A stretch of 64,000 nt of DNA from Spiro-02 sp034114085 (lineage in GTDB: Bacteria > Spirochaetota > Spirochaetia > Sphaerochaetales > Sphaerochaetaceae), in the NCBI GenBank assembly GCA_034114085.1, contig JAXEWB010000048.1, forward strand, positions 18,698-82,697, written 5' to 3'. Below are positions 8,637 to 17,291 of this stretch, one piece after another. Numbering within the stretch: position 1 is the stretch's first letter; each line of letters opens with the position of its first letter. Made by a program: the position numbers and the translations under genes. Under the pieces are notes generated by a model that had not been told where the DNA came from, did not search any database, and saw nothing but the letters and a program-made list of their open reading frames with translations.

Positions 8637-10375
8637 TTTCCGCAAGCATCCACAAGACCACGTTGAAGCAACTGCTGGGATATGTGAAACGTTATAGGTT
8701 CAGTTTCTTCTTCGCCCTGGTGCTTGCGGTAGCCGCCGTAGCGTCGAACCTGATTGTTCCGATTCTCACTGGTCGGGCGATAGACGCTATTATTGGAAAA
8801 GGTCGTGTAGATTTCGCCATGATCGCCACGATACTCGTCAAGATCGCCATATTGCTGGGGGTCGGGTTTCTCGCCCAGTTCCTGATTGGGATTCTGAACA
8901 ACCGGATGACCTGTTCCGTCGTGCGGGATATTCGTGACGATGCTTTCCGTACAATCCAGAGACTTCCGATGAAAACGTTGGATTCCAATTCTCCCGGAGA
9001 TATGACTAGCCGGATTATCGTCGACGTCGAACAACTTGCCGATGGTCTTTTACTTGGGTTCTCGCAACTGTTTACGGGGGTCATCACCATTTTGGGGACA
9101 TTGTTCCTCCTGTTTACGGTTAACTATGTCATTGCGTTGGTCGTACTGCTGGTCACTCCGGTTTCCTTGTTCGTCTCGTCGTTCATAGCGCGGCATACGA
9201 GCCGTTTCTTTCGGGAGCAATCGATGACGAGAGGAGAGCAGACGGCCATTACCGATGAGATGATCTCTTCCATGAAGGAGATTCATGAGTTCTCCATGGA
9301 GGATGCCGTCATGGAGCAGTTCGGGGAAATCAACGCCCGTTGGAGGAAAAGCTCCATGCTGGCTACGTTCTACTCATCCCTGACCAACCCTTCGACCAGG
9401 TTCGTCAACAGCCTGGTATATGCCGCCGTAGCGTTGGCCGGCGGTCTGCTCGTGATCAAGCGGGTGCTGACCGTGGGTGATCTGACCTGCATATTGAGCT
9501 ATGCAAACCAGTATACCAAGCCGTTCAACGAGATTTCCGGGGTGATCACCGAACTTCAGAACGCCTTCGTTTGCGCTTCCCGAGTGTTCTCGTTGATCAA
9601 TGAGGAGCCTGAGGGCCCTGATGTTCCTATGGAACTGGGACAGGTGAAGGGTGATGTTTCAATTAATGATATCAGTTTTTCCTATGTTCCCGAACAGCAT
9701 CTGATTGAGCATTTCTCGTTTTCCGCGACGGCGGGCAGCCGTATCGCCATCGTAGGTCCTACAGGGTGCGGCAAGACGACGCTGATTAACCTGCTGATGC
9801 GTTTCTACGATGTTGACTCGGGGAGCGTCACGATCGACGGCAAGGATATCTCGCAAGTTACGAGGAATTCCCTCCGCAGGTCCTATGGCATGGTGTTGCA
9901 GGATACGTGGCTAAAGAACGGTACGGTCTATGAGAATATCGTCATGGGGCGTTCCGGAATCTCCCGGGAAGATGTTGAACGGGCCGCCCGGCTGGCCCAC
10001 GCCGATGAATTCATCGCCCGACTGGAAAACGGTTACGACACGGTAATCTCCGACGAGACGGCGGCGCTGTCCCAGGGGGAGCGTCAGCTTCTGTGTATCG
10101 CCCGCATCATGCTGGTGCTGCCTCCGATGCTGATTCTGGACGAGGCGACCAGTTCCATCGACACCCGCACCGAACTGCTGATTCAAGAATCCTTCAACCT
10201 GCTGATGGAGGGGCGTACATCGTTCGTCGTCGCGCACAGGCTTTCAACGATCAGGACCGCCGATGTCATCCTTGTCATGAAGGGTGGAAAAGTGATTGAA
10301 ATGGGAAACCATGAGCAATTGCTCGCTCAGAAGGGGTTCTACAGTACATTGTACAACAGTCAGTTTGCCCATTGA
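8633..10375 (+). CDS. ABC multidrug-type exporter half, catalytic subunit
   Basis: 580 residues with the same domain order. Walker A 'GPTGCGKTT', Walker B 'MLILDEATSSIDTRTE' with the catalytic Glu intact, H-loop 'VVAHRLSTI'. The signature reads 'LSQGERQLLCIARIM', a Gln-for-Gly variant common in heterodimeric exporters. Because the two sites form across the dimer, this Walker B pairs with the SGGQ signature of the upstream half to make a competent site. Translationally coupled to the upstream gene. Confidence 0.88.
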   Translation: MISASIHKTTLKQLLGYVKRYRFSFFFALVLAVAAVASNLIVPILTGRAIDAIIGKGRVDFAMIATILVKIAILLGVGFLAQFLIGILNNRMTCSVVRDIRDDAFRTIQRLPMKTLDSNSPGDMTSRIIVDVEQLADGLLLGFSQLFTGVITILGTLFLLFTVNYVIALVVLLVTPVSLFVSSFIARHTSRFFREQSMTRGEQTAITDEMISSMKEIHEFSMEDAVMEQFGEINARWRKSSMLATFYSSLTNPSTRFVNSLVYAAVALAGGLLVIKRVLTVGDLTCILSYANQYTKPFNEISGVITELQNAFVCASRVFSLINEEPEGPDVPMELGQVKGDVSINDISFSYVPEQHLIEHFSFSATAGSRIAIVGPTGCGKTTLINLLMRFYDVDSGSVTIDGKDISQVTRNSLRRSYGMVLQDTWLKNGTVYENIVMGRSGISREDVERAARLAHADEFIARLENGYDTVISDETAALSQGERQLLCIARIMLVLPPMLILDEATSSIDTRTELLIQESFNLLMEGRTSFVVAHRLSTIRTADVILVMKGGKVIEMGNHEQLLAQKGFYSTLYNSQFAH

Positions 10376-10625
10376 CCTTCGCGTGGATTGTTTTCGCATG
10401 ATGCGGGGATTCATATGGATGATGATGAGGTGTGATGTTGTGGATTGTTCTCGACTGACGGAGGTTCTTGGTTATTTTGCGTGACAGTCCCATGCATCAT
10501 CCCAAGAAATTCTTTTGAATTTCTTGACGGGCGCATGTGGAAAGCATGATATTCGTGTCATGGACAGGTACATGGCATCTTTTTGCCTTAGGAGGCACGG
10601 CATGTCGGTTCCAAGGAGGAAAACG

Positions 10626-11102
10626 ATGGGAACGCTGAAAGATATCAAGAAAGAGATCAAGCGGGACAAAGAAATGAAACACTCGCTCGTCAAGAGCGGC
10701 AAGGATGAACTACAGATAGATGTTACCGGGGATGGGCAGGCTGATATCGTGCTGATGGATACGACCGGGGACGGGAACGTGGACGCTGTCGGAATCGATA
10801 CGGTCGGAGACGGCAAGGTCGACACGGTGTTGATGGATACTGACCTGAACGGCATCCCTGATACGATTCTCGCTGATACTACGGGGGATGGCAAACTGGA
10901 TACGGTCGTAGCTTCAGGACAGGAAGTGGAAGACGCCGCGATTGGTCTTGCCACGGTCGTGACTACCGCGGCCGCTGTAGACGCGGTTGCGACAGCTGCG
11001 GCCGATGCCTTGGCCGAGGATCTTGAAGCCGAGCTGAAGGCGATTGGAAAGGCCGGGAAAGCCGCCGCGAAAGCGGAACGAAAAGCCGCCGGAAAGTCCT
11101 GA
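10626..11102 (+). CDS. Small protein of five 13-residue Asp/Gly repeats with Ala/Lys-rich tail
   Basis: 158 residues from the ATG at 10626, which has AAGGAGG seven bases upstream; in-frame starts further upstream lack one. Residues 32-96 are five uninterrupted 13-residue repeats, each beginning DxTGDGxxDxxxx (for example DTTGDGNVDAVGI). The fourth, DTDLNGIPDTILA, is the most diverged. The Asp/Gly spacing resembles calcium-binding loops of dockerin, EF-hand or thrombospondin-3 type, so metal binding is a fair inference. The N-terminus is charged with no signal peptide, and the C-terminus (AAKAERKAAGKS) resembles histone H1-like basic tails. I do not recognise the family. No operon partner is evident. 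Confidence 0.7.
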   Translation: MGTLKDIKKEIKRDKEMKHSLVKSGKDELQIDVTGDGQADIVLMDTTGDGNVDAVGIDTVGDGKVDTVLMDTDLNGIPDTILADTTGDGKLDTVVASGQEVEDAAIGLATVVTTAAAVDAVATAAADALAEDLEAELKAIGKAGKAAAKAERKAAGKS

Positions 11103-11248
11103 CGCATCGCGTCGGCAGTATTGCCACCGCATTGTCGCGTCGGTCCTCAGTGGTTGTTTCTCGCTGGTTTTCAAACTGAATACTGATTGCCGGGACGGTC
11201 TGTTTCAGGTTATGCTTGATGGAACGATATTCAGAACGGAGCGAATCC

Positions 11249-11851
11249 ATGGAGCGATGCGACTGGTGTCTGGGCAATGAGGCTATGGTCAAATACCATG
11301 ACGAAGAATGGGGCGTGCCGCTTCATGACGACCGCAAGCAGTTTGAGTTCCTGATGATGGAGGCCATGCAGTGCGGCCTCAACTGGAACATGATGATCCA
11401 GAAGCGGTCAATCTTTCACGCCTGTTTCGATGGGTTTGACTTTGAGCGGATCGCAGCCTATGGCGAAGACGATATCCTCCGGATACTGGATGCGCCCGGT
11501 ATGATTCGCTCTCGCCGGAAGGTCGAGGCGGTGATTCTCAACGCCCGGAAGTTTCAGGAAATCCGGTGTGAGTTCGGTACGTTCAGTGCGTACCTCTGGG
11601 CTTTTACCGATGGAAAGGTGATTCTGTACGACGGACATGAGAAGGGTTCCCTGCCCGCCCGCAACGGTTTGTCCGACCGTATCAGCGCCGACTTGAAGAA
11701 GCGGGGCTTCAAGTACCTTGGCTCGGTGACGGTATACTCGCATCTACAGGCCTGCGGCATGATCAATGACCACTACGATACCTGCTTTCGGTTTCATGCC
11801 GTAGTGGACGGGCATCCTGTGGAGCGCCGGGCTGTGGAGGCGGAAGGGTAG
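11249..11851 (+). CDS. tag: DNA-3-methyladenine glycosylase I
   Basis: 200 residues starting MERCDWC at 11249, matching the Tag N-terminus; a TTG/ATG start further upstream would add an unconserved leader. Zinc ligands Cys4, His17, His175 and Cys179, and catalytic Glu38, are at the E. coli positions, with the conserved 'YHDEEWGVP' and 'QACGMINDH' blocks. It removes 3-methyladenine from alkylated DNA by hydrolysing the N-glycosidic bond, the first step of base-excision repair, in the cytoplasm. It stands alone between unrelated genes. Confidence 0.95.
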   Translation: MERCDWCLGNEAMVKYHDEEWGVPLHDDRKQFEFLMMEAMQCGLNWNMMIQKRSIFHACFDGFDFERIAAYGEDDILRILDAPGMIRSRRKVEAVILNARKFQEIRCEFGTFSAYLWAFTDGKVILYDGHEKGSLPARNGLSDRISADLKKRGFKYLGSVTVYSHLQACGMINDHYDTCFRFHAVVDGHPVERRAVEAEG

Positions 11852-11995
11852 CGCCGTAACCGGTTTGTGCGCTGTCGTTCGTTTGGCGGTGGATGAGTTC
11901 TGGCCATGCATTACATACGTATAGTCCATTGAAACTTGAAAATAGTCATGACAATATGCTTCAAATGACTCACGATACAGGGAGCGGAGCCAGTA

Positions 11996-12937
11996 TCATA
12001 TATATCTGCCTACAAACGCATCGACGGTACTCCAATAGAGTTCTGGAGCGACGGCATTGGCTCTGGCATGGCCCGCTCCTTCGACCACCAGCTTTTCCTT
12101 TTCGCAGGTTGCGGCTTCGTAAACGATTTCCAGCATGGAGAAATCGACGAACGTATCCGCAGAACCATGGATGAACAGTGTCGGGGTTGCTGATTTCGCC
12201 ACTTGCCTGACCGAGCTCGCCTCCTTGAAGGAATATCCCGCCCTGATGTCCGTGATACATGACGCAGCGGGAATAATCGGGAATGACGGCAGCCCGAACA
12301 TGTTCCTGAGTTGGTTTTTGAATTCATCGTATGCCGAGGTGTATCCACAGTCTTCAATCGCGACTTTGACGTTCTCCGGCAACGGTTCTCCCGTCACCAT
12401 CATCACTGTGGCTCCTCCCATGGAAATACCATGCAGGGCAATTTCCGCCTGTGGATCCTGTTGAATGATGTAGTCGAGCCATTTCACTATGTCAAGGCGG
12501 TCGAGCCATCCCATGCCGATGTATTTCCCCTCGCTCCGTCCATGGGCCCTATGGTCCATGATCAGATAGTTCCAGCCTTGGTTGTAGTAATGGCGGGCGA
12601 AAGAGGCCATGTCCGTACCCTGTCCTGAATAGCCATGGAGAAGTACGGCGTATTTGTGTGAATTGTCTGAAGGATGCACGCCGATATAGCCATGTAGTCT
12701 GAGTCCGTCGCTTTCTATGAAAATCTCATCGCTGCTCATTTTGAGCCATTGCTTGTCGTCGTTCCCTGAGAGCCCGTTCTGTTCTGTTTCTGATAGATTG
12801 AAGTTCGGCCCGTTGGTACCTGACGTCGGATTCAATGCGAAATCGAAAAAGTAGTTTGCGACCAGAAACAGCGCGATGATCAGTATGATGACGATGACTG
12901 CCAACGATATGCAAAGCGTCCGTATCTTTTTTTTCAA
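11996..12937 (-). CDS. Membrane-anchored alpha/beta hydrolase
   Basis: 313 residues from a TTG at 12937, with GGGAGG eight bases upstream (12951-12946). The start then reads MKKKIRTL followed by a ~22-residue hydrophobic segment, so the protein is anchored with its catalytic domain outside. The fold is clear: 'YAVLLHGYSGQG' (oxyanion region), nucleophile elbow 'GISMGG', acid in 'HGSADTFVD', and His in 'GAGHAR'. It resembles the BAAT/prolyl-oligopeptidase-like 'extracytoplasmic hydrolase' group; esterase or peptidase activity is possible. It lies 115 bases after the HExxH gene on the same strand, possibly separately transcribed. Confidence 0.82.
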   Translation of the reverse strand: MKKKIRTLCISLAVIVIILIIALFLVANYFFDFALNPTSGTNGPNFNLSETEQNGLSGNDDKQWLKMSSDEIFIESDGLRLHGYIGVHPSDNSHKYAVLLHGYSGQGTDMASFARHYYNQGWNYLIMDHRAHGRSEGKYIGMGWLDRLDIVKWLDYIIQQDPQAEIALHGISMGGATVMMVTGEPLPENVKVAIEDCGYTSAYDEFKNQLRNMFGLPSFPIIPAASCITDIRAGYSFKEASSVRQVAKSATPTLFIHGSADTFVDFSMLEIVYEAATCEKEKLVVEGAGHARANAVAPELYWSTVDAFVGRYI

Positions 12938-13051
12938 TTGCAAGTCCTCCCTTGGTATGGAAGTGTAGCCTGTTTGTTGCGTGTTTGCACAGAACCTGCA
13001 GTCACTTGCTGAAGAAAAGCATATTATTGTCACATAAAGTACAAGAGATCT

Positions 13052-13696
13052 TCATATGTCCCACTGCGGTAGGATTCGCTGGATGTCCGGCGCCAGAACG
13101 GCGTATCGTTCTGGCGCATGTTGTTTCAACCAGCATAGATCCAGCGCTTGGCAATACATTGATGGGCGTTGCTCATGGACGAAGGAAAAGGCGGCGATGT
13201 CACGCCAGAGGGTTCTGGAGGCTTTCGGCATGCGTCTTCCGGTCCGCGACTGGATGAATTCGTAGGTGAGTCCGATGTTCATTATTTCCAGGTGATGAAA
13301 AAATTCATGCAGGAGCAACGCCTGGCGGACATCTTCGGCCGTCCAGGGGAGGTGTCCTCGGCTGACGTTCAGAATCTCCGCGGCGAAGGTTTCGTCATAG
13401 GCGATGGCCTGCGTCTGTTCATTGTAATAGGCATGAGCGAATCGTCCTGATTCCCCTGACTGCGAGAACGTGTTGACGGCTCTGATTCCATGTGCAAGAA
13501 GCTGGCTGTCGAATTCTTGTGGGGTGGAGGCAGTCGGAAGCGGGTTCTTTTCCGCCGCCGTATGGCCGAATTCTATGGCCAAGGCGTATGCCTGATTCAT
13601 GTCCCGCTGGGTCATGGATGCACAGGCATACCCTTGTAGCCAGAGCAAGCCGTCGAGCCGTCGTATCTGTTTCGCATCATCACTCAGGTATATCAA
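13052..13696 (-). CDS. Uncharacterised HExxH protein (putative zinc hydrolase)
   Basis: 214 residues from a TTG at 13696 with AAGGACGG just upstream. The only motif I see is 'LLLHEFFHHLE' (HEFFH at residues 130-134), which fits the zincin HExxH core; Glu146 could be a third ligand. There is no signal peptide or membrane segment, so it should be cytoplasmic. It starts 12 bases after the FAD oxidoreductase stop on the same strand, so it is probably the last gene of the ROK-led operon. I do not recognise the family. The motif is short and could be coincidental in a helix. Confidence 0.6.
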   Translation of the reverse strand: MIYLSDDAKQIRRLDGLLWLQGYACASMTQRDMNQAYALAIEFGHTAAEKNPLPTASTPQEFDSQLLAHGIRAVNTFSQSGESGRFAHAYYNEQTQAIAYDETFAAEILNVSRGHLPWTAEDVRQALLLHEFFHHLEIMNIGLTYEFIQSRTGRRMPKASRTLWRDIAAFSFVHEQRPSMYCQALDLCWLKQHAPERYAVLAPDIQRILPQWDI

Positions 13697-13708
13697 TGGT
13701 CCGTCCTT

Positions 13709-15067
13709 CTATTGTTCAAGCCATTTCTTTCCCGGGATAGCGTTCTGTTCTACCAGCCGATTTTGTAGCTGACCGACATCAAGCTTGTCGAACGCCGTGT
13801 TTGCGTCTGCGGCCATCGCCGCCGCCAGTCCCGCCGCTTCTCCCAACGCCATGGCGGTAGGAGATATTCTTGCGGAAGCCAGTGCTTCGTGGGTAGCCGA
13901 TATACAACGGCCGGCTACCAGCAAATTTGAGAAATGTTTTGGAACCATCACCTCGAAAGGTATGTCGTAGCGGCACGCCCGTTCCTTTCTGATCCAGTTG
14001 AGTTCATTGCCGACGGGATCATGGATATCGATTGGGAAGGCGCACATGGCGACCGACGTTTCATGACTGCGGTTTTCCAGTATGTCTTCAGCGACAAGTG
14101 TCGCCCTGCCGATGATCCGCCTGCTCTCCCGTACTCCCGTAACGTCCGCGATATTCTGGATATAGGCGTGTTCGAAGCCTGGCAGATATTTGTTAAAGAA
14201 ACGAATGATTTCATCAACCTGCCTATGGGCTTCAAACTCGGCTTGGGTCAGGTCTTTTGCATTGACCCCTGAAAGACAAGTCACCCGCGTCATGTTCACG
14301 ATGATTTCATCTGGCCGTATTCCCTGGAAGAACAGGACTCTGTCCCTAGGGACCGTCAGGTCCCCGTTCTCCTTCGCTTTGACCACTTCGCGGAAGAAAC
14401 CGGATACGGCGAGGTATTTGGAAAGGTCACAGGCTGGGCTCAGGATGAACTGCTCTGGATTTGCGCGGACATATTCTGCGATCTTATCCAGTTCGACACC
14501 TCCCATCTTGAACATCAGGGACATCGGTTGGGACATGCCGTCCTTGCTGCGTCCTTGCGTGAACTCCGCTTTGCACAAGTAGGCGAGGTCGGCGTCTCCA
14601 GTCGCATCTATGAAGCATCTTCCCTGGTAGGTCGCGGCTCCGCTTTTATTGACGACGGTGATGGATGCCACCTTGCCGCTCGTTGCCGTCGCTCCCGTCA
14701 GAAAGGTATGGAACAGCGTCGTGATATTCGGTTCTTTCGCCAACATCTCGAAATAAACGAGCTTGAGAATCACAGGATCTATCGGGGTGATGGTGCTGAC
14801 CATACCGATCGGGTCAGGAATGTGGCCTAACGTCGCACCACGTTCGGCCAATCTATCCACGATTTCCTGTGCGATTCCTTTGATGATCTGCGTCTCTCCT
14901 GAATGGAATGTCATGAGCGGACACACCATGGCGGCGGTATTCATCCCTCCCGGATAGCCGTTTTTTTCAATCAGAAGAACGCTGGCTCCGTTCCGAGCGG
15001 CGGACAATGCCGCCGCCATGCCGCTGGGGCCGGCTCCTGTTATGATTACGTCGTATGTCTTGTTCAT
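13709..15067 (-). CDS. FAD-dependent oxidoreductase (FAD_oxidored family)
   Basis: 452 residues. The N-terminus has the dinucleotide fold 'YDVIITGAGPSGMAAALSAARNGASVLLIEK' region (Rossmann GxGxxG, with Glu binding the ribose), then 'GYPGGMN'. The C-terminus has 'LLVAGRCISATHEA' and 'MALGEAAGLAAAMA', the second FAD-contact region of this family. The ribosome site GAAGGAG precedes the ATG. Members oxidise or dehydrogenate varied small molecules, and the substrate cannot be read off. It lies 41 bases after the DUF4127 gene within the operon. Confidence 0.85.
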   Translation of the reverse strand: MNKTYDVIITGAGPSGMAAALSAARNGASVLLIEKNGYPGGMNTAAMVCPLMTFHSGETQIIKGIAQEIVDRLAERGATLGHIPDPIGMVSTITPIDPVILKLVYFEMLAKEPNITTLFHTFLTGATATSGKVASITVVNKSGAATYQGRCFIDATGDADLAYLCKAEFTQGRSKDGMSQPMSLMFKMGGVELDKIAEYVRANPEQFILSPACDLSKYLAVSGFFREVVKAKENGDLTVPRDRVLFFQGIRPDEIIVNMTRVTCLSGVNAKDLTQAEFEAHRQVDEIIRFFNKYLPGFEHAYIQNIADVTGVRESRRIIGRATLVAEDILENRSHETSVAMCAFPIDIHDPVGNELNWIRKERACRYDIPFEVMVPKHFSNLLVAGRCISATHEALASARISPTAMALGEAAGLAAAMAADANTAFDKLDVGQLQNRLVEQNAIPGKKWLEQ

Positions 15068-15108
15068 CGCACGATCTCCTTCGAATATTTACTTTTCGGC
15101 CTTTGCGC

Positions 15109-16587
15109 CTACGGCTGCGTCACCGCATCCACGGTTGTGATATCTATCTCAAATATCCTTGGCCAACGGAGTTTCGCTGTAAACTCCATGTTTGACCCCA
15201 TCAGTTCATCAACCAAAGACTGTATCTCCTGAAAACAATCGAAGAGCGTCGCTTGCGCCTTTTCCATGTCGGATAGATTCCAGATGTCTTCGCCCGCCGC
15301 TTTGAGAGCTTGTTGGAAACGTTGTCGCACGATGCTTTGGTATAGCAGGTCGTCAAGCAATCGTTCCCGCAGGAATTTTCTTGGCGGTTCGCTTCCTCGT
15401 ATCAAATCGGAACCGATCTGGGCGAGAATCGTTCCCAATGCGTTGCCCGCCGTATTCCACGCCGAGTATCCCGTAAGTTCCGCCAGCGGTAGCCTGCTGT
15501 TCAGAAAACGCATGAAAGGAACGTCTCCGCCGTTCGCATGGGTCAGGTCCAGCAGGTAGCAACGCTTGCCTTGCCGCTGTGTTTCAAGCAACTTGAAAAC
15601 CATCTCCTCATAATCCTTTTCCGTATAGTCGTTGGAAGAATCGTGGAGGGGTGGGCAGTTGTCGAACTGTTCCCGCTTCGGCGGCAGAATGGCGAGTACG
15701 GAAGCGGCTTGGGCTTCTTCCCTGCAATTCATCAACCGAAAATGGCTGGCGAGGTTTTCTCGGAACGGACGATCTTCGTATCGGGCGATGAAGTCCCTGT
15801 TCTCTCCAAGCCACAGGATTTGCAGCGGCATCGTCCTGTCCTGTAATAACGCCCTGACGCACAGTTCGCCGGCGGCCTCGTCCGTTCCGTTATGAAGGTC
15901 AACCCGATCCGATACGCCCATTTCATCGATCATGCGCCGGAGCGACTGCTGTTCAAGGACTTGCAGGCTTCGTGGGGCGCAGTCCTCCTGCAACAGGAGC
16001 AGGCGTCGCGCGATTCCTTGTCCGACAAAACCGACGCAGGCTTTGTTGACCTCGTGGTTTCGTCTCCTTACGGCATGGTATTCCTCCAGTACGGCGGAAG
16101 GTATCTGGGCCGCGAGCTGGTCCAGAGCCTGCGTATTGACTTCGCAAGGATTTGTTTGAGCTTGGTATGCGGCCTGGGAGTACTGCGCCACCAGTTCCCA
16201 CCACCGTTGGCTTTCGGCATTCAGTGTGCTGACCGTCGCCCGCATGATGATTGAGAACAGGTATATCTCCATGGATGGATTTTCCCGTTTCAGCCGTTTC
16301 AGAAGCGACAACCGTTCCAGGCAGGTCTTTTCTTGAACGTGGTTGCTCCGTGACGCAAGCAGGCCGCCATAGAGCAACTGCTCCACCGACAGGACCAGTA
16401 CGTCCGTGTCCCGGCAATTTTCCAGAAGCCATTGTTCCAAGGCCGCATAGTCTGAAGGCGTCCTGTAGAAATCCATCAAGGAAAGGGGAGGTTGCCGCAG
16501 TTCACAGGATGTTTCTGGCATCAATCGCCGGGGAAAATCGTATGTGCAGGGACGAGAATCAAGCGGAAGCAGTACCATCCGGGTCAT
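15109..16587 (-). CDS. DUF4127 family protein
   Basis: 492 residues. The N-terminal 'LLPLDSRPCTYDFPRRL' is the DUF4127 hallmark, and 'DVLVLSVEQLLYGGLLASR' follows. Later conserved blocks include 'LLDLTHANGGD' and 'AWNTAGNALGT'. No biochemical role is established that I can rely on. No signal peptide is seen. The start has AGGAG upstream. It sits nine bases after the TIM-barrel gene, so the two are co-transcribed and probably work in the same pathway. Confidence 0.82.
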   Translation of the reverse strand: MTRMVLLPLDSRPCTYDFPRRLMPETSCELRQPPLSLMDFYRTPSDYAALEQWLLENCRDTDVLVLSVEQLLYGGLLASRSNHVQEKTCLERLSLLKRLKRENPSMEIYLFSIIMRATVSTLNAESQRWWELVAQYSQAAYQAQTNPCEVNTQALDQLAAQIPSAVLEEYHAVRRRNHEVNKACVGFVGQGIARRLLLLQEDCAPRSLQVLEQQSLRRMIDEMGVSDRVDLHNGTDEAAGELCVRALLQDRTMPLQILWLGENRDFIARYEDRPFRENLASHFRLMNCREEAQAASVLAILPPKREQFDNCPPLHDSSNDYTEKDYEEMVFKLLETQRQGKRCYLLDLTHANGGDVPFMRFLNSRLPLAELTGYSAWNTAGNALGTILAQIGSDLIRGSEPPRKFLRERLLDDLLYQSIVRQRFQQALKAAGEDIWNLSDMEKAQATLFDCFQEIQSLVDELMGSNMEFTAKLRWPRIFEIDITTVDAVTQP

Positions 16588-16596
16588 TACCAGCTC

Positions 16597-17280
16597 CTAT
16601 AGTCGGTCGATCGCCTTACGGAACGCGGCCACCGCCGCACCGATGGATTCACCGGAAAGTCCGGTCACCATCGCCCCGATCATGATGCCCGATATGCCGC
16701 AGGCCGCAAGCTGTTCCATTTCATCCGGGCGAATCGCCCGTTGAGTGGGAATCACTACGGGCAGATCGGTGTTCTTGCATATCCGTTCATACGTCATGAG
16801 CTCCCTCGCGGAAAGCGGCTGTCCGTAGGTGTCGGGATCCATGACCGAAGCTTCAAATACATCGGCCCCGGCTTTTGCGAGATAGGCAAGATCCGCGAGG
16901 TCGTAGGTGTTGTCGAAAGCGATCATCTTTTTCACCTTGTCGCAGCGAAGCAGCTCCAGCGGGGTATGGTGGGCGTACAGCGAAATGAATTCAAACCCCA
17001 TGCCAACGATGTCGGAGTAGACCTTCCGCACCTGTTCCACGTCCTGTCCCGCCACGATGCCGCAAGGCCCCTTTGCATCGGAAAGTATTTGGGCGAGTTT
17101 GTCACGTTCCTGCTCGAAAGTAGCGAATTGGTGCTGACTGGCATGATGGTGCAGGTTTACATGCACCTTGACGACATCCGCTCCATTGTCGAAGGCTATC
17201 TTGGCGAACTCCGGATTATTTTCCGGCAGACTCATGATCAACGTCGGCTTTTTCCGTGCCAACAGTTCCATATACCGCAC
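16597..17280 (-). CDS. TIM-barrel protein resembling NanE / HisA-type phosphate-binding barrels
   Basis: 227 residues from a GTG at 17280; AGGAGG lies about seven bases upstream at the end of the preceding gene. Alternating strands and helices are evident: 'PTLIMSLPENN', 'ADVVKVHVNLHHH', 'CGIVAGQD', 'FEFISLYAHH', 'KMIAFDNTYDLAD', 'ADVFEASVMDPD', 'PVVIPTQRAIRP', 'GISGIMIGAMVTG'. The last strand with Gly-Ala resembles a standard phosphate-binding loop. An epimerase, aldolase or isomerase on a phosphorylated substrate is plausible, but I cannot assign one. Confidence 0.65.
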   Translation of the reverse strand: MRYMELLARKKPTLIMSLPENNPEFAKIAFDNGADVVKVHVNLHHHASQHQFATFEQERDKLAQILSDAKGPCGIVAGQDVEQVRKVYSDIVGMGFEFISLYAHHTPLELLRCDKVKKMIAFDNTYDLADLAYLAKAGADVFEASVMDPDTYGQPLSARELMTYERICKNTDLPVVIPTQRAIRPDEMEQLAACGISGIMIGAMVTGLSGESIGAAVAAFRKAIDRL

Positions 17281-17291
17281 GACATGTCCTC

